From the NCBI GenBank assembly GCA_938023905.1, contig CALJCO010000138.1, forward strand, positions 1 through 17,596: a stretch of 17,596 nt of DNA, in the 5' to 3' direction. This document shows positions 7,490 through 14,202 of the stretch, one piece after another. The position numbers and the translations under genes were made by a program. Below the pieces are notes generated by a model that saw nothing but the letters and a program-made list of their open reading frames with translations, made no database searches and was not told the origin of the DNA. The stretch's first letter is position 1, and every line of letters starts with the position of its first letter. Source of the DNA: an uncultured Collinsella sp. Its GTDB lineage: Bacteria > Actinomycetota > Coriobacteriia > Coriobacteriales > Coriobacteriaceae.

Positions 7490-7526
7490 AACCACCACAA
7501 AGGTGCCTGTCCCCTTTGTGGTGGTT
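7490..7526 (-). repeat. Hairpin repeat element B (GGGGACAGG core), 3' of lgt
   Basis: AACCACCACAAAGG (7490-7503) and CCTTTGTGGTGGTT (7513-7526) form a perfect 14-bp stem with a 9-nt loop. The minus strand reads GGGGACAGGCACC across arm and loop. It starts 7 nt after the lgt stop codon. The arms differ completely from those of elements A and D, while the core is kept. No U-run follows on the minus strand. Confidence 0.85.
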
Positions 7527-7533
7527 TTGGTGG

Positions 7534-8355
7534 TTAGGCGTCGAGATAGATGCGCTGCGGTCGATTGCGGTGTCGGGCGAAGATGATGAGCGCCAGGCCC
7601 GCGATTACGAGCGGCAGACTCAGCAGCTGACCCATCGTGATGACGCCGCCCAGCAGATAGCCCAGCTGGGCATCGGGCACGCGCACAAACTCAATGAGGA
7701 AGCGGACGATGCCGTAGCCCATCACAAAGACGCCCATAAACGTGCCTTGGGGCAGTAGCGGCTTTTTGCGGCTGAGCACCTGCAGAATGCAAAAGAGCAC
7801 GATGCCCTCAAGAAATGCCTCGTAGAGCTGGGAGGGGTGACGCGGCATATCGCCCGCGGTGCCACCGAAGACCACGCCCCATGGCAGATCGGTCGGCTTG
7901 CCCCACAGCTCACCGTTGACAAAGTTGGCACAACGGCCCAGGCACAAGGCCAGCGGCGCGCCTATGACGGCAAGGTCTGCCAAAGTCCAGGCATCGAGCT
8001 TATACATGCGGCACACGATGATGCCGCCGATAATGCCGCCCACCAAACCGCCATGGAAGCTCATGCCGCCCTCGTTGGTGGCAAAGATCTCGAGCGGGTG
8101 CGCCCAGTAGTAGCCATCACCGTAAAAGACGACGTAGAACAGGCGCGCACCGATAATGAGGCCAAAGACCACGCCGACCACGACACTCGTCAGGTCGTCA
8201 ATCGTGATGCTAAAGCCCCAGCGACGCTGCGTGTGGTACATGACGACCGCCGTGAGCAGGGCACCGACCACATAGGCCAGACCATACCAGTAAATCGTGA
8301 TGGGCCCCGCCGAAATCGCGACGGGATCAAGCATATGGTAGAAGTCGTTGAGCAT
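7534..8355 (-). CDS. lgt: Prolipoprotein diacylglyceryl transferase Lgt
   Basis: Lgt transfers diacylglycerol from phosphatidylglycerol to the lipobox cysteine of pre-prolipoproteins in the cytoplasmic membrane, the first step of lipoprotein maturation. The 273-aa protein has about seven spans. Visible family residues are His101 in MSFHGGLVGG, the signature GRCANFVNGELWG at 140-152 (Arg141, Asn144 and Glu149 correspond to the essential E. coli Arg143, Asn146 and Glu151), RHPSQLYEA at 172-180, and RFLIEF at 218-223. The signature has Cys-Ala where most Lgt proteins have x-Gly. The start is taken at 8355, where TAGGAGGG precedes the ATG. A 20-codon upstream extension in frame lacks a ribosome site and is not membrane-like. 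It lies 109 bp after the nfu gene, with a hairpin between. Confidence 0.95.
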   Translation of the reverse strand: MLNDFYHMLDPVAISAGPITIYWYGLAYVVGALLTAVVMYHTQRRWGFSITIDDLTSVVVGVVFGLIIGARLFYVVFYGDGYYWAHPLEIFATNEGGMSFHGGLVGGIIGGIIVCRMYKLDAWTLADLAVIGAPLALCLGRCANFVNGELWGKPTDLPWGVVFGGTAGDMPRHPSQLYEAFLEGIVLFCILQVLSRKKPLLPQGTFMGVFVMGYGIVRFLIEFVRVPDAQLGYLLGGVITMGQLLSLPLVIAGLALIIFARHRNRPQRIYLDA

Positions 8356-8382
8356 GTCGACCCTCCTACTCCCTACATACAA

Positions 8383-8415
8383 ATGCGGCCGCGGGCCTTG
8401 CGCTCGCAGCCGCAT
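8383..8415 (-). terminator. Terminator-like hairpin between nfu and lgt
   Basis: On the minus strand ATGCGGCTGCG pairs with CGCGGCCGCAT (11 bp, one G-U) around an 11-nt loop, followed by TTTGTAT. The U-run is poor, and the lgt ATG is only 27 nt away. It may therefore attenuate read-through into lgt rather than fully terminate. Confidence 0.5.
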
Positions 8416-8464
8416 ATTTGGGCGTAACGTCTATGCGGAGTATGCCGTCCGCAGCTTTCGCATC

Positions 8465-8743
8465 TTAGAACGGCGCGTACTCGTCGTACAGGTCGTCGGT
8501 CTCGCCGGAGGCATTAACCTGCTCGACACGGGTAACGCCGGGCACATGCTCCTTGAGGATACGCTCGATACCCATGGACAGGGTCAGCGCGCTCATAGGG
8601 CAGCCGGCGCAGGCACCCTGCAGCTCCAGTTTGACGACGCCCTCGTCGTCAACACCCACATACTCCATATCGCCGCCGTCAGCCTGCAGGTTGGGGCGGA
8701 TCTCCTCAAGAACCTTCTTAAGCAGCTCTTCGTTAACAGCCAC
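8465..8743 (-). CDS. NifU C-terminal domain (Nfu-type) Fe-S cluster scaffold
   Basis: This 92-aa stand-alone Nfu domain carries iron-sulfur clusters to target enzymes. The core is EIRPNLQADGGDMEYVGVDDEGVVKLELQGACAGCPMSALTLSMGIERIL. Cys45 and Cys48 of the CxxC motif bind the cluster at the dimer interface. The length is typical of single-domain Nfu proteins. The start is GTG at 8743 with AAGGAG a few bases upstream, giving MAVNEELL. A compact palindrome, CGCGGGC-AC-GCCCGCG (8766-8781), lies in the leader about 23 nt before the start. The protein would serve the many Fe-S enzymes expected in an anaerobe, including the dehydratase-type enzymes suggested at the right end of this window. Confidence 0.95.
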   Translation of the reverse strand: MAVNEELLKKVLEEIRPNLQADGGDMEYVGVDDEGVVKLELQGACAGCPMSALTLSMGIERILKEHVPGVTRVEQVNASGETDDLYDEYAPF

Positions 8744-8765
8744 AGGGGCTCCTTTCTCACAATAA

Positions 8766-8781
8766 CGCGGGCACGCCCGCG
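8766..8781. promoter_or_regulatory. GC palindrome in the nfu leader
   Basis: CGCGGGC and GCCCGCG are separated by 2 nt and lie 22-37 nt before the nfu start codon. On the minus strand TTATTGTGAG follows. It could be an attenuator stem (five to six pairs with a small loop) or a protein site. Nothing else supports either reading. Confidence 0.3.
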
Positions 8782-8915
8782 GACAGGGGCTATGTTACTA
8801 CAGCCATGTACCCGCTCACGAGCCATCCATGCGCGCGGACACGACTTTCACGAGCAGTCAATTTGGGACGGGGATCTTTTAGCTGCCTGTTGTTACCAGC
8901 TGGCATTGTCACGCG

Positions 8916-9440
8916 CTACTGCTGAGCCTGCCCCTCGGTACCGATGTGAACATCGACGATAACCTGGCGGTAGCTAATACCGCAGGAGTCGAGAATGCGG
9001 CGGCTGATGCGGCCGTCGTCGGTGTCGGCGTACTTGTTGTCCAGGTAGACAACCTCGCCCACACCCACCTGCGCCAAAATCTTGGCGCAGTCGTGGCACG
9101 GGAACAGCGTGACGTAGACCGTGGAACCCTCGAGGTCCTTGAGCGAGCCACGGTAGTTGAGCACGGCATTGGCCTCGGCATGCACCACGTAATTGTGCTT
9201 GTCCTGTAGCGGGTCGTCGCTCGTACCCCACGGGAAAAAGTCGTCGTTGAGCGCCGAGGGCGTACCGTTGTAGCCCACCGAAAGGATACGGTGGTTGGTG
9301 CTGGCGATGCACGCACCCACCTGCGTGTTGGGGTCCTTGCTGCGGCGCTGCGCGGCGATGGCCACGCTCATAAAGAACTCGTCCCAGCTAATGACGTCCA
9401 GGCGCTTGCCTGACGAAGTTTGATGAAGATCGTCCGACAT
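8916..9440 (-). CDS. dCMP deaminase family protein
   Basis: The protein deaminates dCMP to dUMP for dTMP synthesis (deoxycytidylate deaminase / ComEB family), 174 aa. The zinc site is visible: HAE at 87-89 (His ligand, Glu proton shuttle) and PCHDC at 114-118 (two Cys ligands). KDPNTQVGACI at 36-46 and SVGYNGTPSALND at 54-66 are also conserved blocks of this family. The start is taken at 9440 because GGAGG precedes that ATG. An in-frame ATG 12 codons upstream overlaps the candidate -10 box at 9475-9480 and is therefore unlikely. It follows coaX after 84 bp and probably has its own promoter. Confidence 0.93.
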   Translation of the reverse strand: MSDDLHQTSSGKRLDVISWDEFFMSVAIAAQRRSKDPNTQVGACIASTNHRILSVGYNGTPSALNDDFFPWGTSDDPLQDKHNYVVHAEANAVLNYRGSLKDLEGSTVYVTLFPCHDCAKILAQVGVGEVVYLDNKYADTDDGRISRRILDSCGISYRQVIVDVHIGTEGQAQQ

Positions 9441-9474
9441 GGCAGACACCTCCGTAATCGCAATAGTTTGACCC

Positions 9475-9483
9475 ATTGTAGCA
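9475..9483 (-). promoter_or_regulatory. Extended -10 promoter for the dCMP deaminase gene
   Basis: The minus strand reads TGCTACAAT, an extended -10 (TGn plus TACAAT, 5 of 6), about 35 nt before the chosen ATG. The -35 region is weak, as is common with extended -10 promoters. A short GGTGGG/CCCACC hairpin (9491-9511) lies between it and the coaX stop, without a U-run. Confidence 0.5.
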
Positions 9484-9524
9484 GGTGAAAGGTGGGGGCG
9501 TTTGTCCCACCGGCGCCCTCACTT

Positions 9525-10376
9525 TTACACGCGGCGGGGCTTTTGGTTGATGCGGTAGAGCTCGGCGAGTCCTCGCAACGTCAGCGCGTCGTCTACCGTC
9601 AGGCTGTGGCCGACCAGCGACGCGAGCGCCTCGGCATCGTCGCCGGTAATGACGATGGGCACGTCGCCCTCCCCCGAGGCCTTGGTCGCGCGCATCTCGG
9701 CAAGCACCATGTCGAGCATGCCGTCGATGCGTGCCACCTCGCCCAGAACCACGCCCGAACGCATGGCCTCGCGCGTGTTGCGGCCGATCACATGCGTGGG
9801 TGCCGAGGGCTCGACCTGCGGCAGACGCGCCGCAGCAGCCGAGAGCGAGCGGGCGCCAAGCGCCAGACCCGGCGCGATGACGCCGCCCACAAAGGTGCCG
9901 CGCGCGTCGATGACCTCGATATTGGTCGTGGTACCCAAGTCGATCACGATGCACGGAGAGCCGTAGACGGCACGGGCCGCCACGGCGTCGGCGATGCGGT
10001 CGGGGCCGATCTCGGCCGGGTCGTCGTAGCGGACGGGCATGCCGGTCTTGAGGCCCGGCCCCACCGTGAGCACGCGCCCCGTGCAGGTGCGAAAAAGTGC
10101 CGCCTTCCACGGACGCTCGAGCGCCGGCACCACGCAACTCAGGACTGCAGCTGCGGGAACGAGCGCGCCGGGCATGCCCGCATCGGCCGCCAGCGCGGCC
10201 ATGACTTGAGCGAGACGCATACGCGCTTCGTCGGCCGTAATGCTCGACGGCGTCGTGATCTCGCACGTCGCAAGCGGGCATTCCTGTGCCGCGGCCGAAT
10301 CCTCGGCAAACAGGCCAAAGCGAATGAACGTGTTGCCCACGTCGACCGTCAATATATATGCGCACCCATTAAGCAT
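9525..10376 (-). CDS. coaX: Type III pantothenate kinase
   Basis: CoaX phosphorylates pantothenate in the first step of coenzyme A synthesis, in the cytosol. The type III form needs a monovalent cation and is not inhibited by CoA. The 283-aa protein has the ASKHA-fold motifs: DVGNT at 12-16 (phosphate 1), GPDRIADAVAA at 124-134 with the conserved catalytic-region Asp, DLGTTTN at 146-152 (phosphate 2), and GGVIAPGL at 164-171. The start is at 10376 because AAAGGAG precedes that ATG. A longer in-frame extension to 10430 would cover the promoter region. It is the first minus-strand gene left of a divergent promoter region shared with the OPT transporter. Confidence 0.94.
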   Translation of the reverse strand: MLNGCAYILTVDVGNTFIRFGLFAEDSAAAQECPLATCEITTPSSITADEARMRLAQVMAALAADAGMPGALVPAAAVLSCVVPALERPWKAALFRTCTGRVLTVGPGLKTGMPVRYDDPAEIGPDRIADAVAARAVYGSPCIVIDLGTTTNIEVIDARGTFVGGVIAPGLALGARSLSAAAARLPQVEPSAPTHVIGRNTREAMRSGVVLGEVARIDGMLDMVLAEMRATKASGEGDVPIVITGDDAEALASLVGHSLTVDDALTLRGLAELYRINQKPRRV

Positions 10377-10403
10377 CGTCGGCGCTCCTTTCGTCTGCCC
10401 AGC

Positions 10404-10409
10404 AGTATA
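10404..10409 (-). promoter_or_regulatory. Candidate coaX -10 box
   Basis: TATACT on the minus strand lies about 28 nt before the coaX ATG. The -35 hexamer is not clear. It faces away from a second TATACT at 10453-10458. Confidence 0.4.
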
Positions 10410-10422
10410 TCGCCTACCTAAA

Positions 10423-10444
10423 CCAGTCATCCCAAAATGACTGG
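10423..10444. promoter_or_regulatory. Inverted repeat between divergent -10 boxes (possible operator)
   Basis: CCAGTCAT and ATGACTGG are perfect 8-nt inverted copies with a 6-nt spacer. They lie between the coaX and OPT candidate -10 boxes, where the -35 regions of both would be. The layout fits a dimeric repressor or activator site, but no regulator gene is nearby. Part of it (AGTCATTTTGGGA on the minus strand) resembles a phrase at 8856-8868, so it could instead be a repeat remnant. Confidence 0.4.
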
Positions 10445-10452
10445 CTTGCGGT

Positions 10453-10458
10453 TATACT
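10453..10458 (+). promoter_or_regulatory. Candidate -10 box of the OPT transporter
   Basis: TATACT lies about 110 nt before the OPT start codon. With transcription starting near 10465, the leader would be about 100 nt and include the hairpin at 10506-10543. No strong -35 is visible. Confidence 0.35.
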
Positions 10459-10505
10459 GATGCGCGGCCGCGCGCGAGCTCACGCGGCGGCCCTTGGTAA
10501 CCCGA

Positions 10506-10543
10506 CTTCCCGCGCCGTATCCGTAACGGCGCTCCCGGGGAAG
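10506..10543 (+). promoter_or_regulatory. Long bulged hairpin in the OPT transporter leader
   Basis: CTTCCC-GCGCCGT pairs with ACGGCGC and GGGAAG around a 7-nt loop: 13 perfect base pairs broken only by a 5-nt bulge on the 3' side. It ends about 11 nt before the AAAGGAG ribosome site. It lacks a U-run, so it is not a simple terminator. It could modulate translation or mRNA stability. I do not recognise it as a known riboswitch class. Confidence 0.55.
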
Positions 10544-10567
10544 CGGATATACGCAAAGGAGTTTTAT

Positions 10568-12271
10568 ATGAGCAATCCCTCGAACCGCGCTTCGATGCGC
10601 GGGCAACTCACGCTGCGCGGAGTCGTCATCGGCGTCCTTGGCTGCGTGATCATCACGGCAAGCTCGGCCTACACTGCCCTCAAGATGGGCGCACTCCCCT
10701 GGCCGATCGTCTTCGCTGCCGTCATCTCGCTGTTCTTCCTTAAGCTCATGGGCAACGCCAGCCTCAACGAGGCAAACGTCACCCACACCATCATGTCCGC
10801 GGGCGCCATGGTCGCCGGCGGTCTAGCGTTTACCATCCCGGGCGCCTGGATGCTGGGCTATGCCGACCAGATCAGCTGGCTCGACATGTTTATCGTGGCA
10901 CTCGCCGGCACCATCCTGGGCCTGCTGGCCACGGCGCTCATCCACCGTCACTTTATCGTGGACGCCGCGCTCGAGTTTCCCACCGGCAACGCCGCAGCCC
11001 AAACCCTGCGCGCGACCGAGGCCGGCGGCAAGACCGGCAAGCAGCTCTTTGGCTCCATGGCCCTCGCCGGTATCTACAGCGTGCTGCGCGACGCTCTGGG
11101 CGTAGTGCCCAGCATGCTGTGCACACTCAACATCCCCGGCGTGACCTTTGGCATCTACAACTCGCCCATGCTGCTCTCCGTCGGCTTCCTCGTCGGCTTC
11201 GCCCCGGTCGCTTTCTGGTTTGCCGGCGCCCTGCTGGGCAACTTTGGCATCATCGTGGGCGGCACCGCTGCCGGCCTGTTCGACGTTGTGACCGCACAGG
11301 GCATCGTCAAGTCGCTCGGTATGGGCCTCATGATGGGCTTTGGCGTCGCTGTCGTCCTCAAGGACATCCTGCCGCAGGTCGCCGGTATCGTCCGCGGCCT
11401 CGCCGCCGACAGCTCCACCGACACCGACGAGCAGTCGCTTATCTCGGGCTCCCTTAAGCTCGACGCCGGTATCATCGGCTTGGGCGCTGCCGCCATCGCC
11501 GTGATCATCGCCATCGTGCTCGACCTTGGCCCCGTTCCGGCCGTCATCGTCACGCTGTTCACCTTTGTCACCACCATCATGAGCGCGCAGAGCTGTGGCC
11601 AAACCGGCATTGACCCCATGGAGATCTTTGGTCTCATCGTCATGCTCATCGTGGCGGCATTCGCGCAGCTCGCACAGGTCAAGCTGTTCTTTATCGCCGG
11701 CATCGTGGCCGTGGCGTGCGGTCTTGCAGGCGATGTCATGAACGACTTTAAGGCCGGCGCCGTGCTGGGCACCAACCCGCGTGCGCAGTGGATCGGCCAG
11801 GCCATCGGCGGCATCGTGGGCGCCCTGGTCGCCGCAGCCGTCATGGTCGCGCTGGTTACCGCCTATGGTCCGGACGCCTTTGGTCCCGACAAGAGCTTCG
11901 TGGCCGCACAGGCAAGCGTGGTCGCCACCATGGTCTCGGGCATTCCGAGCGTGCCATGGTTTGCCGGCGGCTTTATCGCCGGCATCGTCATGTACTGGCT
12001 CGGCATTCCGGCCATGATGATCGGCCTGGGCGTGTACCTGCCGTTCTACATGTCACTCACGGCATTCCTGGGCTCCTGCGTCAAGCTCGCCTACGACAAG
12101 TGGTCCGCCCACCGCGACGCCACCGCTGGTCTTTCTGACGAGGAGAGGGCTGCCAAGGACGCCGCCTTCCAGGAGCAGGGCCTGGTTGTCGCCAGCGGCC
12201 TGCTCGGCGGCGAGTCCATCGTCGGCGTTATCCTAGCGTTTGTCTCCGTGGGCTTGAGCCTGCTGGGCTAA
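10568..12271 (+). CDS. OPT family oligopeptide/metal-chelate transporter
   Basis: This 567-aa polytopic membrane protein of the OPT superfamily (proton-coupled import of small peptides or, in the YSL branch, metal chelates) has about 14-16 hydrophobic spans. Typical blocks are TLRGVVIGVLGCVIITASSAYTALKMG at the N-terminus, ALEFPTGNAAAQTLRA about 140 residues in, a middle cytosolic segment DSSTDTDEQSLISGSLKLDAG, and GLAGDVMNDFKAGAVLGTNPRAQWIGQ in the second half. The C-terminal motif GVYLPFYMSLTAFLGSCVK precedes a charged loop and a last span. The start is the ATG at 10568, with AAAGGAG 6-7 nt upstream. Upstream in-frame codons are the leader hairpin region. It is a single-gene unit with a strong terminator. 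The substrate cannot be read from sequence. A peptide is the conservative guess for a gut anaerobe. Confidence 0.9.
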   Translation: MSNPSNRASMRGQLTLRGVVIGVLGCVIITASSAYTALKMGALPWPIVFAAVISLFFLKLMGNASLNEANVTHTIMSAGAMVAGGLAFTIPGAWMLGYADQISWLDMFIVALAGTILGLLATALIHRHFIVDAALEFPTGNAAAQTLRATEAGGKTGKQLFGSMALAGIYSVLRDALGVVPSMLCTLNIPGVTFGIYNSPMLLSVGFLVGFAPVAFWFAGALLGNFGIIVGGTAAGLFDVVTAQGIVKSLGMGLMMGFGVAVVLKDILPQVAGIVRGLAADSSTDTDEQSLISGSLKLDAGIIGLGAAAIAVIIAIVLDLGPVPAVIVTLFTFVTTIMSAQSCGQTGIDPMEIFGLIVMLIVAAFAQLAQVKLFFIAGIVAVACGLAGDVMNDFKAGAVLGTNPRAQWIGQAIGGIVGALVAAAVMVALVTAYGPDAFGPDKSFVAAQASVVATMVSGIPSVPWFAGGFIAGIVMYWLGIPAMMIGLGVYLPFYMSLTAFLGSCVKLAYDKWSAHRDATAGLSDEERAAKDAAFQEQGLVVASGLLGGESIVGVILAFVSVGLSLLG

Positions 12272-12295
12272 ACCCAACAACAACGTACCCGTACA

Positions 12296-12330
12296 GAGCG
12301 CGGGGTCGGAAACCATCCGGCCCCGCGCTC
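12296..12330 (+). terminator. Terminator of the OPT transporter gene
   Basis: GAGCGCGGGGTCGG pairs with CCGGCCCCGCGCTC (14 bp, one G-U) around a 7-nt loop, 24 nt after the stop codon. CTTCTGTAT follows. The stem is very strong and the U-run moderate. Confidence 0.75.
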
Positions 12331-12487
12331 CTTCTGTATCTGCCGAAACACACGGCAGTACTCACATGAGGCGTGTCTTCCTTTGCCCGCTCGCCCAAGT
12401 TCCATGTCAAGATGACCGCGCCGCCCGTCACGGTGTAGAGTACATGCTGCGAACGCACCCGCGTTCCTGCGGCAATACGAGGTGGAC

Positions 12488-13627
12488 ATGGAACTCGACA
12501 AACAACAGATCAAGCGGCTGCGCGAGCGTCATCATCGACGCCACGACATTCGGCCCCTTCACACCAAGGCCGCCGACGAGGTCACGCGCTTCCTAAAGCG
12601 CGCATTCAACATTCGCGAGGGTCGCGCACCCTATCACGTGATCCGCAAGCGCTTTGTAAACGGGGCGCGTCTGACCGGCTCGCACTTGTGCATCCTCATC
12701 ATCGCCATGCTGATCGCAAGCATCGGCCTCGATATCGACTCGGACATTGCCATCGTGGGCGCCATGCTCATCTGCCCGCTCATGGGCTCGGTCCTTGCCA
12801 TGGCATACGGCATCGCCACGCTCGACCGCGAGATTACCGTCGAGGCCATTGCCGGTCTCGCGCTGCAGATGGCCTTTTGCCTGATCACGTCCACGCTGTA
12901 CTTTAAGCTCTCGCCGCTCGGCACCACCACGGCTGCCATCATCGATAACTCGACACCCACCGTCTGGGACCTTGCCGTCGCGCTCGCGGGCGGCTTTGCA
13001 GGCGGGCTGGGCAACTCGCGCGATCAGGAGCCCGCGACGCTCATCGCCGGCGTGGCCGTGGCGACTGCGCTCATGCCGCCCCTGTGCGCGGCGGGCTACG
13101 GCATCGCCATCGCAAACGGGTCGCTCTTCCTCTCGGCGCTCTACGAGTTTGGCATCAACGTAGTCTTTATCGCGCTGGCGGCCGAAGCCGTGCTGCTTCT
13201 TTTGCGCGTGCCACTCAAGCGCGACCTCAACGGCGACGGCATTGTAACCGCCGAGGAAAATGCCGAGGTCAACGAGCTGTCGCGCAAAGTGCGGCGCCGC
13301 ATCATTGTGGGCACGGTAATCTTTGCCATCCCCTGCATCGTTATGACCGCAGGCTCCATTGGCTCGGCGCAGGCCGGCGTGCAGGACGGCTACGGCGTCA
13401 CCGAGACCACGCGCGAGCTTGCCGCGGTGCTGCCGGGCTTTAAGGATTACACCGTTGCCGTCGAGACCTCGGCCACCGAAGACGAGGAGGAGGGCCTTGT
13501 CGAGCGCGAGGTTGTCGCCCATGTGACGACAAGCGAGGCGCTTGGGGCACACGACCGCCGTGTAGCCCGCAAGCTCATCGACCTCAATGTGCCCGAGCTC
13601 GATCGCGTGGAGTTTGATGTGCAGTAA
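12488..13627 (+). CDS. DUF389 membrane protein with an EF-hand-like loop
   Basis: This 379-aa membrane protein belongs to the DUF389 (TIGR00341-type) family, of unknown function. A basic ~55-residue N-terminus leads into about six spans containing the family blocks IVGAMLICPLMGSVLAMAYG and GVAVATALMPPLCAAGYG. Between the fifth and sixth spans, DLNGDGIVTAEE (about residues 246-257) fits the EF-hand calcium-loop pattern Asp-x-Asn-x-Asp-Gly...Glu, followed by a charged helix. The C-terminal ~100 residues are soluble and acidic, with a TSATEDEEEG stretch. The start is set at the ATG with GAGG 5 nt upstream. A GTG two codons earlier is the alternative. It is flanked by terminators on both sides and so is probably transcribed alone. 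A weak -35/-10 pair may lie at about 12410-12440. Confidence 0.88.
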   Translation: MELDKQQIKRLRERHHRRHDIRPLHTKAADEVTRFLKRAFNIREGRAPYHVIRKRFVNGARLTGSHLCILIIAMLIASIGLDIDSDIAIVGAMLICPLMGSVLAMAYGIATLDREITVEAIAGLALQMAFCLITSTLYFKLSPLGTTTAAIIDNSTPTVWDLAVALAGGFAGGLGNSRDQEPATLIAGVAVATALMPPLCAAGYGIAIANGSLFLSALYEFGINVVFIALAAEAVLLLLRVPLKRDLNGDGIVTAEENAEVNELSRKVRRRIIVGTVIFAIPCIVMTAGSIGSAQAGVQDGYGVTETTRELAAVLPGFKDYTVAVETSATEDEEEGLVEREVVAHVTTSEALGAHDRRVARKLIDLNVPELDRVEFDVQ

Positions 13628-13701
13628 TACGTGACGTGGGATGGATGCGCGCAGCCGCGAGTCACGACATGGCGCAGACGTGACGCGGGCCACGAGAAAA
13701 T

Positions 13702-13732
13702 AGCGGGGCGCGGTCCATGGCCGCGCCCCGCT
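13702..13732. terminator. Bidirectional terminator between convergent genes
   Basis: AGCGGGGCGCGG and CCGCGCCCCGCT form a perfect 12-bp stem around a 7-nt loop. On the minus strand ATTTTCTC follows, and on the plus strand CGCTGATTTATT. It lies between the ends of the convergent DUF389 gene and the small exported-protein gene, so it probably serves both. The minus-strand U-run is the better one. Confidence 0.8.
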
Positions 13733-13752
13733 CGCTGATTTATTGCCGTGAA

Positions 13753-14202
13753 TCAGCTGTCCGCATCGACATCGCCAGACTCCACTGTAAACGCCGGACC
13801 GGTACTCACCAGATAAAAACGGGTCACCCTGGTATCTCTAAATAGGTAGAGCAAGCCCTGATCGCGTCGGCGCGAAATATACGCCACGTGGACCGTACCG
13901 AATTCTTCGCCGTTTTCCTTCTTTAATATCAGGATGTTGGGGTCATCCATACGCTCGAACTGCCCATCAACGCAGTCGCCGCCTTTGCCGACCAGTTGCC
14001 ACCGATGGTTATCCTCTTCAAGAAAGGCCAGGGTTTCCAGACTTGTTTTGTCATCACGATAGTAACCATCAATGGCAAAGCCTTCGGAAACGCATTCCTG
14101 CATATAGGATGTTTCTCGACTTATGGCGAGTTGCCCTGTAGCGCCCAGAAGCACTGCCAGGCAAACCACTGCAACGGTTATCGAGACAAAACGGCGGCTC
14201 AT
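13753..14202 (-). CDS. Small exported or membrane-anchored protein of unknown function
   Basis: This 149-aa protein is not one I recognise. The N-terminus MSRRFVSITVAVVCLAVLLGATGQ is a clear signal peptide or anchor without a lipobox. The mature part holds two cysteines (37 and 77) that could form a disulfide. It has alternating short hydrophobic strands (HRWQLVGKGGDC, NILILKKENGEE, TVHVAYISRRR, LLYLFRD, RFYLVSTG) that suggest a small beta-sheet domain outside the membrane. The ribosome site is weak (only GGCTGG before the ATG). The patch is visibly richer in A+T than its neighbours, which hints at a separate origin. The gene is monocistronic, sharing a bidirectional terminator with the DUF389 gene. 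Confidence 0.65.
   Translation of the reverse strand: MSRRFVSITVAVVCLAVLLGATGQLAISRETSYMQECVSEGFAIDGYYRDDKTSLETLAFLEEDNHRWQLVGKGGDCVDGQFERMDDPNILILKKENGEEFGTVHVAYISRRRDQGLLYLFRDTRVTRFYLVSTGPAFTVESGDVDADS

Noticed and set aside
7490..7526. Element B as an ordinary terminator of lgt
   Set aside because: The 14-bp stem is strong, but the minus strand continues CGCTGGG with no U-run, so Rho-independent termination is not supported.
10823..11602. 259-codon minus-strand frame
   Set aside because: It is antisense to the OPT transporter. The His/Asp/Gly-rich composition results from reading hydrophobic codons backwards.
12593..13693. 366-codon minus-strand frame
   Set aside because: It is antisense to the DUF389 gene, whose family blocks are clear. 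The composition is that of a shadow frame.
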